NCBI GenBank assembly: GCA_017524545.1
Contig: JAFXVN010000085.1
Span: 25,084 to 89,083, forward strand
Length of the DNA: 64,000 nt
From: Bacteroidaceae bacterium
GTDB taxonomy: Bacteria; Bacteroidota; Bacteroidia; Bacteroidales; Bacteroidaceae
Direction: 5' to 3'
The notes under the pieces were generated by a model. The model was given only the letters and a program-made list of their open reading frames with translations, had not been told where the DNA came from and did no database searches. Position 1 is the first letter of the stretch; each line of letters begins with the position of its first letter. Of the stretch, positions 44,889-52,800 are shown one piece after another. The translations under genes and the position numbers were made by a program.

Positions 44889-45794
44889 ATGCAACGACGT
44901 AATTTCCTTTTAAGTTCTATGGCTGGCGCTGCGACAGCGGCGCTGGCTCCCACTGCGCTGCTGACTTCCTGCGCTCCCAAAGCTGAGGAGAAGAAGCCTG
45001 CTACCCCCCTTAACCTCTGCTTCCAAGAAGGCATCGCCATTGGCGACAGCCTGCAGGAGAAGCTCGACTACTGCGAGAGCCTCGGCGTGACAGGCTTTGA
45101 GGTGGGCGGACGCGGCTTGGCTGGTCGCGTGGACGAGATAAACAATGCCCTCAAGGGCCGCAATGTCCGCATGGCTGCCATCTGTGCAGGCTTCGACGGC
45201 TTCATCCTTGCCGAGGACGGACAGAAGGACGACTTCGACCGCACGATGCGCGAAATCGTCGAGGCTGCCGGCAAGATTGGCTCATGCGGTGTCATCATGG
45301 TGCCTGCCTTCAACTGGCAAGCGCCTTGCCGTCCGCATACGATGGACACGCGCAACTACCTCTGCGAACAGCTGCACGAGCTGGGCGAGTTCGCCCTCCA
45401 GTGCGGCACGACCGTCATCCTTGAGCCGCTGAACCGAGGCGAGTGCTTCTACATGCGCCTCGTGGCCGATGCCGCTGCTATCGCACGCGATGCCGACAGC
45501 AAGGGCGTGAAGGTCATGGGCGACTTCTGGCACATGCAGGAAGAGACATCCGACTATGCCGCCTTCATGGCTGCTGGCACAGAATACCTGCAGCACGTTC
45601 ACATCGCCAGTCGCGGTCGTCGCAAGACACCAGGCGAAGACGGCGAGAAGGACAACTACATCGACGGCTTCCGCGCTCTCAAGGAGCTTGGCTATCAAGG
45701 CTTCGTTAGCTTCGAGTGCGGCTGCGAAGGCGACCGCGCCACCGTCCTGCCCGCTGCCGTCGAACTGCTCCGCAAGCAGTGGGAGGAGGCATAA
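44889..45794 (+). CDS. TIM-barrel sugar isomerase/lyase-like protein, Tat-exported lipoprotein
   Basis: From ATG 44889 the 301-residue product has a twin-arginine-like signal (MQRRNFLLSS) ending in LLTSC, and a xylose-isomerase-like TIM barrel (AP endonuclease family 2): LDYCESLGVTGFEVGG, AAICAGFDGF, TTVILEPLNRGECFYM with the metal-binding Glu, VKVMGDFWHMQEE, LQHVHIASRGRR and GFVSFECGCEG. A longer in-frame start lies inside the previous gene and lacks the signal. Relatives act as isomerases, epimerases or 3-keto-glycoside lyases. It is 20 nt downstream of the Gfo/Idh gene. Confidence 0.92.
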   Translation: MQRRNFLLSSMAGAATAALAPTALLTSCAPKAEEKKPATPLNLCFQEGIAIGDSLQEKLDYCESLGVTGFEVGGRGLAGRVDEINNALKGRNVRMAAICAGFDGFILAEDGQKDDFDRTMREIVEAAGKIGSCGVIMVPAFNWQAPCRPHTMDTRNYLCEQLHELGEFALQCGTTVILEPLNRGECFYMRLVADAAAIARDADSKGVKVMGDFWHMQEETSDYAAFMAAGTEYLQHVHIASRGRRKTPGEDGEKDNYIDGFRALKELGYQGFVSFECGCEGDRATVLPAAVELLRKQWEEA

Positions 45795-45872
45795 GTACTG
45801 GGACTTAGGTCACGGCTGGAGCGGCGACGAAGTCCTGTCTGTCTGAAAACACGATTCTGTGTCATAATTAAC

Positions 45873-45961
45873 GACAACGGATTACACGGATTTCACGGAT
45901 TATTTTATTTGCTGATTACCAACAATCGCATAAATCCGTGAAATCCGTGTAATCCGTTGTC
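45873..45961. repeat. Long palindromic intergenic element, copy D
   Basis: Perfect 29 bp arms (45873-45901 and 45933-45961, arm core ACAACGGATTACACGGATTT) and a 31 nt loop with TTTGCTGATTACC. It follows the Tat/TIM-barrel operon and is a candidate terminator. The 376 bp gap 45795-46170 contains this element, an 8 bp inverted repeat (CCGCAGGT, 46022-46051) and the triple-hairpin copy 2; no gene was found. Confidence 0.93.
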
Positions 45962-46067
45962 TTATTATATGATTCTTTGCAATCGTACCACCGAGACGCT
46001 GAAGGCGTTATCGCTCAATAACCGCAGGTACGCTGACAGGCGCACCTGCGGACAAGTGGGCAATGAA

Positions 46068-46153
46068 TTTGTTTCGCGTGTGGAAACAATTTGTTTCGCC
46101 CGTGAAACAAGGTGTTTCCGCGTGCGAAACAGTTTTTCCATGCACAGACTTCG
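46068..46153. repeat. Triple-hairpin GTTTC/GAAAC element, copy 2
   Basis: About 86 bp nearly identical to 23329-23415, with the same three GTTTC...GAAAC inverted repeats and trailing CAGTTTTTC. It sits just beyond the yoeB stop on the opposite strand. Confidence 0.85.
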
Positions 46154-46170
46154 GCATCACTTTGTGTGCC

Positions 46171-46446
46171 TCACTTGTCGTCGTAATGTCCACCGACTTG
46201 GATGACAAGAACTGTCACAACATCATCATAAATGTCGTAGATGATTCTGTCATGAGCAGAAAGATGTCGAGACCATCTAATGTTATTTCCGCCAATCAAA
46301 GGCTCTGGATGCCCAATTCCTGTCTTTGGGTGTTCTATGAGTTCCAGAACAATATTCAAAAACTTTCTGTGAAGGAGAGGATTTGACTTCTTCCATTTCG
46401 CGACAGCCTTCTCTACGAGAGGCACCATCTTTACATTATAACTCAT
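46171..46446 (-). CDS. yoeB: Txe/YoeB-family toxin
   Basis: The 91-residue protein matches YoeB-type ribosome-dependent mRNA interferases of the RelE superfamily: VEKAVAKWKKSNPLLHRKF, GIGHPEPLIGGNNIRWSRHL and RIIYDIYDDVVTVLVIQVGGHYDDK, with the family's conserved Glu, Arg, His and C-terminal His-Tyr. It overlaps the yefM-type antitoxin gene by 4 nt, as usual for this class. Confidence 0.93.
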   Translation of the reverse strand: MSYNVKMVPLVEKAVAKWKKSNPLLHRKFLNIVLELIEHPKTGIGHPEPLIGGNNIRWSRHLSAHDRIIYDIYDDVVTVLVIQVGGHYDDK

Positions 46447-46709
46447 AGAGAATTAAACCAGTTTTCTATGTCCTCGGCACATCTTAATGTAACACCCTCT
46501 CCTGCTTCATATTCTTTTTTAACCTTTGCGGCGTAGTCATGGAACTCTTTTGAGCTCACATACTCGTCGAACTTTTTATCTTCCTCCGAGATGGGAGTTA
46601 GTTCTGCATAGCCAGCCCTGGACGAAAGGATGACTCTTTCTCCTCTGTGAGCCATTCTGATGTACTTGCTCTGATTGGCTCTGAATTGTCTGCCTGTAAT
46701 GACTGTCAT
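46443..46709 (-). CDS. yefM: Phd/YefM-family antitoxin
   Basis: The 88-residue protein has a Phd-type DNA-binding head (MTVITGRQFRANQSKYIRMA, with RGERVILSSRAGYAELTPIS) and a disordered acidic tail that would neutralise YoeB. Such antitoxins repress their own operon. The start is 93 nt downstream of a TAnnTTTG box. Confidence 0.93.
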   Translation of the reverse strand: MTVITGRQFRANQSKYIRMAHRGERVILSSRAGYAELTPISEEDKKFDEYVSSKEFHDYAAKVKKEYEAGEGVTLRCAEDIENWFNSL

Positions 46710-46801
46710 AGTTAATCTTCTAATAATTATAATCCCTCATCCTTCATGTCGAAGAACATCAGGCGGGTGTGTTCATCTTCATCCTTATATGATTATTTCT
46801 G

Positions 46802-46809
46802 CAAAGGTA
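46802..46809 (-). promoter_or_regulatory. -7 box for yefM-yoeB
   Basis: Minus-strand TACCTTTG followed by CAG. Confidence 0.65.
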
Positions 46810-46854
46810 TGAATTATTATGGAAACAGCAAAGGAGAAGGTGAATTATTTATAC

Positions 46855-46886
46855 AAAAAGTTCCCGACAGGAGACCTGTCGGGAAC
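46855..46886 (-). terminator. Terminator after the 211-aa cohesin-type gene
   Basis: A perfect 12 bp stem (GTTCCCGACAGG at 46860-46871 with 46875-46886) and 3 nt loop, followed on the minus strand by five T's. It lies about 40 nt past the stop of the gene ending at 46927. Confidence 0.92.
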
Positions 46887-46926
46887 TCGAAATATACTAT
46901 AAGAGTATAAGCGGATTTTTAATTGC

Positions 46927-47562
46927 TTACTTTACAGCAACCTTCTTACCGTTCTGGATGAAGACACCCTTCTGAGCCTTGTTTACACGCTGACCAGCGA
47001 GGTTGTAAACAGGAGCATTGCTGTCGTCAGCATTTACGCTGTTGATGCCAGTACCACCGACAGTCAGCTTAGCTTTGAAGTCAGCAACATCATAAGACTG
47101 GATGGGGGTTGACTTGTCAGACAGAGCAGCCTTAGTGAAGTTGATGTCGTAAACACCTTTAGCCTTGTCTTCACCTACCTTAATACCGATTTTAGCAACG
47201 GGATTTGTAGCAGCCTTGTAGGTCATAGACTTGTCACCACCGAGGTAAACCATGTAGCCACCACCTGCGGCCTGCTTGATACCAGTCTGGTGCGCCTTCT
47301 TTGCGATGGGGAATTCAATATCTGTGAGCCATGCTTCTTCATCTTCGTCATAAATCTGATTGATTACAACGCCTTCGGGAAGAGTGAAGTTGAACTGAAT
47401 ACCAGAAACAGCGGTAACGTCTTCTGTGTTCAACATAACCTCCAGATAAGCAACCTCACCTTGGTTGGCTGTAACATCAGCACAAGACAATGTACCGATA
47501 CCCTGTGCCATTGCTGCGGCACCGCACAGCATAGCAACGATTGTCATGTAAAACTTTTTCAT
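46927..47562 (-). CDS. Secreted single cohesin-like domain protein
   Basis: The 211-residue protein has a signal peptide (MKKFYMTIVAMLCGAAAMAQ), one cohesin-like domain (YLEVMLNTEDVTAVSGIQFN, FTLPEGVVI) and the C-terminal VYNLAGQRVNKAQKGVFIQN then GKKVAVK. It is a clear paralogue of the first domain of the 593-aa protein at 21501. It follows the dockerin protein at 47614 on the same strand, 51 nt away, so a cohesin and a dockerin-bearing protein are neighbours in one transcript. Confidence 0.85.
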   Translation of the reverse strand: MKKFYMTIVAMLCGAAAMAQGIGTLSCADVTANQGEVAYLEVMLNTEDVTAVSGIQFNFTLPEGVVINQIYDEDEEAWLTDIEFPIAKKAHQTGIKQAAGGGYMVYLGGDKSMTYKAATNPVAKIGIKVGEDKAKGVYDINFTKAALSDKSTPIQSYDVADFKAKLTVGGTGINSVNADDSNAPVYNLAGQRVNKAQKGVFIQNGKKVAVK

Positions 47563-47613
47563 TTTTTTTTGATTTTTAATTAGGTTATACTTAAATTATT
47601 ATTTACTTCTTGT

Positions 47614-48279
47614 TTATTGAGCAGCCATGATGTCCAGAATGCTAACGAAGTCGGCGATATTCACCTGCTGGTCACCTGTGAGGTCAGCAGCTTCTACATA
47701 TTCACCTGCAGCCATGATGTCAAGAACAGTTACGGCATCTGCGATATTAACTGCACCGTCGCCATTGAGGTCACCAATCACGCCAGGCTCTTCACCCCGC
47801 TCGATTGTCCAAGCGAACTCGGTAGCCTTACCGGCATACTCAGAGCCATTAGCTCCATAAAGTTTTGTGTTCTTCACATTCACAGTGTACTCGCCGGGAG
47901 TGAAATCAGTAGGAATCTCAACAACAACAGTTGCAACAGCACCTGCTGTACCAGTCATAGCAACACCTTCTGCACCTTCGCAGCTAAAAGTAACAGTACC
48001 ATCGCCATTGTCTGTGGCAGCAAAGTTTGCTTCGTAAGCCTCGGGATAGCGGGCATTAACGAGAGTTGCGCTCTTGAAGACAACGCCTGCGGGGAGAACG
48101 AGAGTGCAATCCCATCCTGCAATTGCATTACGGTTGTCCATGTTCAAAGTCAGTTCGGCAGTAGTACCGGTTTTGCCATTCGCACCAGTCACGGTAATCT
48201 TATAAGCTTCCGTGAGAGATGCCCACATTGCTGTCATTGCAAAGAACGACACCAAGGAGAGTAAAAATCTCTTTTTCAT
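47614..48279 (-). CDS. Secreted cohesin-like protein with C-terminal dockerin
   Basis: A 221-residue protein with a signal peptide (ending MWASLTEA), a cohesin-like beta domain (about 27-155: MDNRNAIAGWDCTLVLPAGV) and a C-terminal dockerin pair (GDLNGDGAVNIADAVTVLDI and DLTGDQQVNIADFVSILDI). The two calcium loops are typical; the second has GDQQV in place of GDGxV, which may weaken one site. It heads a two-gene unit with the cohesin protein at 46927. The promoter box lies 48 nt upstream. Confidence 0.87.
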   Translation of the reverse strand: MKKRFLLSLVSFFAMTAMWASLTEAYKITVTGANGKTGTTAELTLNMDNRNAIAGWDCTLVLPAGVVFKSATLVNARYPEAYEANFAATDNGDGTVTFSCEGAEGVAMTGTAGAVATVVVEIPTDFTPGEYTVNVKNTKLYGANGSEYAGKATEFAWTIERGEEPGVIGDLNGDGAVNIADAVTVLDIMAAGEYVEAADLTGDQQVNIADFVSILDIMAAQ

Positions 48280-48326
48280 AAAACTTAGTTTTTGGTTATT
48301 AAATGTTGTTTTATACTTTTCTGCTG

Positions 48327-48334
48327 CAAATTTA
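48327..48334 (-). promoter_or_regulatory. -7 box for the cohesin/dockerin pair
   Basis: Minus-strand TAAATTTG followed by CAGCAG, 48 nt before ATG 48279. Confidence 0.65.
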
Positions 48335-48478
48335 GTGCTTTTTTCATAACCTCCAAAACTTTTTGGCTTTTTTTTTCTCCTTTTCTGTAAAAAAGTTGAG
48401 GGCGGAAAGGAAAAGGCGGGAAAAAGAGGAGGGAAAGACGGGTTTTTCTGGCGGGAAAGGCAGCCTGCACAGTGGCCA

Positions 48479-48910
48479 CTATATGCCTCGGGAACGGAAG
48501 ATAGTATCGCGGGCCTCGGTTATCTCGCGGAACTTCTTTTCTGCCGCTTCGCGGGCAGCTTCTCCCTCTGCCGCCACATGGTCCGGATGATAGCGGAGCG
48601 CCATCTTGCGGTAGGCCTGTCGCACCTCGTCTTCGGTGGCGGTTTCGGGGATGCCGAGGGTGCGGTATGCCTCTTGGAGCGTGACATCCGTATATGGCTG
48701 CCATGTCTGTTTCTGCCACGATTGCTGCTGTTGCTGATAGCCGGTGAAGTCGTCTGCCGTACCGCGACGGAAGGTGAAGCGGATGGTGGGACGCCGGTAC
48801 ATGGAGTCGATGAGCCAACCAAGCAGGAAGCCGAAGAACAATCCCCGGCCACCGCCTAACCGCCACCCGATGATGGCGAAAATTATCTTGAAGCTGAACA
48901 GACAGGACAT
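48479..48910 (-). CDS. Membrane-anchored J-domain protein
   Basis: The 143-residue protein has an N-terminal membrane segment (FSFKIIFAIIGWRLGGGRGL and FFGFLLGWLIDSM) and a C-terminal J-domain (YRTLGIPETATEDEVRQAYR, then KMALRYHPDHVAAEG with the HPD motif). J-domains stimulate DnaK. A longer frame to 49120 exists but lies inside the upstream nuclease gene; ATG 48910, 5 nt after the nuclease stop, is preferred. Confidence 0.88.
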   Translation of the reverse strand: MSCLFSFKIIFAIIGWRLGGGRGLFFGFLLGWLIDSMYRRPTIRFTFRRGTADDFTGYQQQQQSWQKQTWQPYTDVTLQEAYRTLGIPETATEDEVRQAYRKMALRYHPDHVAAEGEAAREAAEKKFREITEARDTIFRSRGI

Positions 48911-48915
48911 TATAA

Positions 48916-49752
48916 TTATATGACTTGGCGAAGTTTGTCCGAGAGGTCTTGAACGAGTATGACCTGATACTCCCCATCTTTGAGCCAGACAATGCGGCGG
49001 GAAACGATGGGAATGCCGATGTCCTGAAGCATGAGGGCATAGAGGGAGAGCTGAATGGTATAGAGCGAGAGGTCTTCTTCTGTGAGGTCGGCAAAAGGCT
49101 CGCGAAGCACACGCCCCCACTTGCGGTTGTATTCGTTGGCGAGGTTGGCGTTGGTCTTGTAGTCGAGGACGACAAAGCCCTCAGGCTGTCCGTCGCTTCC
49201 GTCACAGAAATAAAGCATGTCGAAGGTGCCGGCAATCTGCTCCTTGAGGTTTTTCTCCTGACAAGCGTTCTTGCCGCTATAGACTCTCGCTTCGTTGAGG
49301 ACGAGGTGCATACTGCAAGGCATCTCGTTCATGAACTTGAGCACCGCCTCTTCTTTAGGATGGAGCGGCGCAAGGAATTTGTACTCGGGCATGTACTGCG
49401 CCAGCATAGAGGGGCAGATGCGCTCGGGCAGTCCTGCACGCAGATAGCCAAGGCTCTCGCCATAGGCATGGGTCTTGGTGCCGAGGGAAGTGGCACGGAA
49501 GGAGTTCTGCCGCCACTGCTGAATCCAGTAGTCGGGCGTACCGCCGTGGCGTTCCGCATAGCGGACTGCCTGCCGCAGCTCGTCGAAAGGCTCGCGAATG
49601 AAACGATGGGCGATGTTGGAGACCGAAGGGAGCTGCCTGCCATGCAACAGATAGCGATGCCCCTCGTCGTAGAACTCCAAGTCCGAGAACGTGGCGAGGA
49701 TGTGACGGCGAGCTTCGGCGGCAAGATGTGGCTCGTTGGGGAGGGAGAACAT
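48916..49752 (-). CDS. PD-(D/E)XK nuclease superfamily protein
   Basis: The 278-residue protein contains IAGTFDMLYFCD, FVVLDYKTN and QLSLYALML, the D...DYK...Q arrangement of RecB/Cas4-like PD-(D/E)XK nucleases. The N-terminal half (FSDLEFYDEGHRYLLHGRQLP, then HRFIREPFDELR) is typical of a Bacteroidales family of unknown role. No CRISPR or recombination genes are adjacent; a J-domain gene follows 5 nt later. It may be a DNA-processing enzyme or a house-cleaning nuclease. Confidence 0.85.
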   Translation of the reverse strand: MFSLPNEPHLAAEARRHILATFSDLEFYDEGHRYLLHGRQLPSVSNIAHRFIREPFDELRQAVRYAERHGGTPDYWIQQWRQNSFRATSLGTKTHAYGESLGYLRAGLPERICPSMLAQYMPEYKFLAPLHPKEEAVLKFMNEMPCSMHLVLNEARVYSGKNACQEKNLKEQIAGTFDMLYFCDGSDGQPEGFVVLDYKTNANLANEYNRKWGRVLREPFADLTEEDLSLYTIQLSLYALMLQDIGIPIVSRRIVWLKDGEYQVILVQDLSDKLRQVI

Positions 49753-49819
49753 TATTAAGTTGAAAATTGAAAGTTGAAAGTTGATTGACCTGCCGGAGAA
49801 GCGGCAGGCACGGCGGCAG

Positions 49820-52800
49820 CTATTTCAGGATTTTCTTGCCTTGGGTGATGTTGACGCCCTTGACGAGACGTGCGAGACGCTGGCCGGAGAGGTTATAGAC
49901 AGGACTTTCAATTATCCCTTTCCCATTTTCCATATCGTTGATTCCCGTCTCGTCGTCATCGAAAAGGTAGCCCTTGATGCCTGCTGTGCTGACGAGATAG
50001 GCCTTGCCTTTAGGCACCTCTGTGTCCTGCTTCACCCGAAAGAACCCAACTTCCTGGTCGGCCTTTGCCAACGCATAGATGCTACCGTCGCTTACCACAT
50101 TGCCATCGCTGCCAAGCAAGTCATTACTGACGGAAAGTGTGGCATCGGCTGTCCTTGTCAGGAAATAGGTGTCGGGAGTTGTGGCGGTCACGACGAGGGC
50201 TGTTCCCTTGGGAGCTTGGGTGAGAGGTTCAAGATGAACATACCCTGGCATCAACTGCCCCGCGTATGCGGTGACACCGCTGCCACTGAAGTCAACGTCT
50301 GTCGTAGCGACGTATGTACCGTAGTACTTTCCATTCTGCTCTGCCCGGTCGGTAACGGTGACACGCGGACGTGCCACAGGGTCAACCTCCACCAATGCAT
50401 CCTTGAATGTCGGACGGAACTCCGAAACCTGAATCACACCATTGCCACCACCCTTGCGCTCCGTGATGACCCACTTGAAACTCTGATAAGCCTTGGCCGT
50501 TTCCTTAGAGAGCGTGTAGGTGTAGGTCGTGTAGTTCACATCCTGCAGCTTTGCGTCGTTGGTAACGGAGGCAATGACTTCCCAAGAGGCATCGTCCTTG
50601 TCGGGATAGCTGTCGGTGGTGGAGCCGTAGAGCGTCCACGACTTCGGGTTGCGGCCAGTGTACTGCGCATTGTCGTTGGCTGTAGAAATTTTGTAGCCTG
50701 TCACATAGATGGGATGAGAGGCATGAAAGATGGCATAGACGGGATTACCCTCGCCACCATTGAGGCACCATTTCGTGGAGGTGCTGCCATCGACGATTTT
50801 GTCGTAGTTCTCGCCAGAACTAAAACCAGCCGAACCTTCATCAGGTGTGAAGAACACATCGACGGCAGCCCGCTCATACTCCTTCGCTTCGGCCTTTCCG
50901 TAGGAGAGGCTGTTGGTGCTCTGGGCGAGGTTTGCCATATCGTTCTTGCCGCCAAGCGGTGCATAGATTTCGAGGCTTGACTTGAGCATACGGCCGTCGC
51001 AGACGGCAGAGATTTCTTCGGGTGTCATGCCTGAACGCCAGAAGGACAGTTCGCTCACCTCGCGGCTATTGCTTTCGTCGCCGACGCTGACGGTCTCGAT
51101 GCGAGCCAAGCGTTCGCCGACCTCGCCAGCCTTCGTCTTATCGACATAGAGGATGGTGCGGCGCTGCGCATAGTAGCTCGTCAGGGTGACGTTGTGCCAG
51201 TTGCCGTCGTTGATGGTGGTGCTGGAGGTGATGGTAGAACCTGTAGGAGCGGTGTAAGTGACAGTGCCGTTTGCATTCACGCGGACGATGGCCTGCTGCG
51301 TGCCCGACGATTGTGTCAGGCAAACCAGTTGTCCTTCCGTACCCTTGACGCGGACGGTCACGGTGAAGGGATGAACGGTCTCTTCCGGCTCGAAGTAGAT
51401 GGTCTTGCCAGCCTCGACGGTCATGCTCTTTGACTGGTCACGCACAGGCTGTGCCTTGCCAGCCTTGATGGCATCAAAGAGCGAAGGCACCATTGCATAC
51501 ATAAACTCCGCATGGCCGGCGGTGTTCTGATGGTAGGTGTCGGACACATAGCCGTCTGCCCACTGGCCGTTGCCCTTGTCGATGGCACCGAGCACGTTGG
51601 TCGAAGGCACATCCCACTCGTGGATGAGCAGATTGAGCTGCTTGACGTAGCTGTAATCGCTCTCGTTGTAGTCGCCGCGCGTGTAGTTGTTCATCACCAT
51701 AGGAATCTTGCCGTCCGCGCGTACCTTATTTATTAGTGTCAGCATGTTGTCGCGCCACTGGTTGAAGACAGCCTGCTGGTTGCTTGCGCCGTGGATGCCC
51801 TCGTTGCCAAGCGAGAGGCCGAAGATGACGTAGCGGCCGAAGTCGCGGATGAGGTCGTCGTAGCGATTGAGGAGATTCGTGGTCGTGTTGCCGCCGATGG
51901 AGACATTGCTTGTATAGAAGGCATTGTCGCTCCTGCCCTCGTTGTGACGGGCGATGAGCTGCTGACCATAGAGGTAGCGGTAGCCCTTGTAGTCGGTTGC
52001 GCCCTGACCATTGGCAACAGAAGAGCCGAAGACAGAGATGCGGTTCTCGTCGATGGGAGCAGAGATGTTATAGACCATCTGCTTCATATCGACGGTGATG
52101 GTGTAGGTGCCGGCATTCTGGTAGATGTTCTCCGTGCTCTGTCCCTTCTCCACTTCGCCAAGAACGTAGCGCGTTGCGGCACCTTGCAGGCGCTTGATGG
52201 CGTAGGAGTCGTTGTTGTTGAGGGCGAAGTACATCGTCTTGTCCACCCATTGCTGGGAGGCTGTCTCCTGCAACGTCACCTCTCCCTCGAAGACACCATC
52301 GGCCTTATAGGGGATGGCGGGGCTGCCTGCGCCCATGTTGCCGCGAATGTTCATCGTGACAGGAAGGACGGTGACGGTATTGTCGGAGGTGTTGACGGTG
52401 ATGCGTGCCACACAGTCGGAGGCGACAGAGAAAGCATCATCACCAGAGAGATTGAAGGTGCCGTCGCCATTGTCGTAAAGTGTGACAGCCTCATTGTCTG
52501 TATCGGTGCCAGAGAGGGTGAAAGTGCCTGCATTGAGACGGGCAAAGGCTTCGTAGAGGTTATTGCCGCAGGACTTGAAGGTCACATTCTCGGGGTTGCC
52601 ACTAAGTGTCAACGTACTAAACTCGAGGGGTTCTGCGGGACGAGTGCCGCCCTCGTACTCCTCAATCTTCATGGCACTGATGTGAGCCATGCCTGCAATG
52701 CGCTGATAGGTGATGACGATATTGCCCGAGCGGTCGGGGTAGATGTAATCCGTCATCAGGATGTTGCGCAGGTTGCCGGGATAGCCATAGCCGCCCACGT

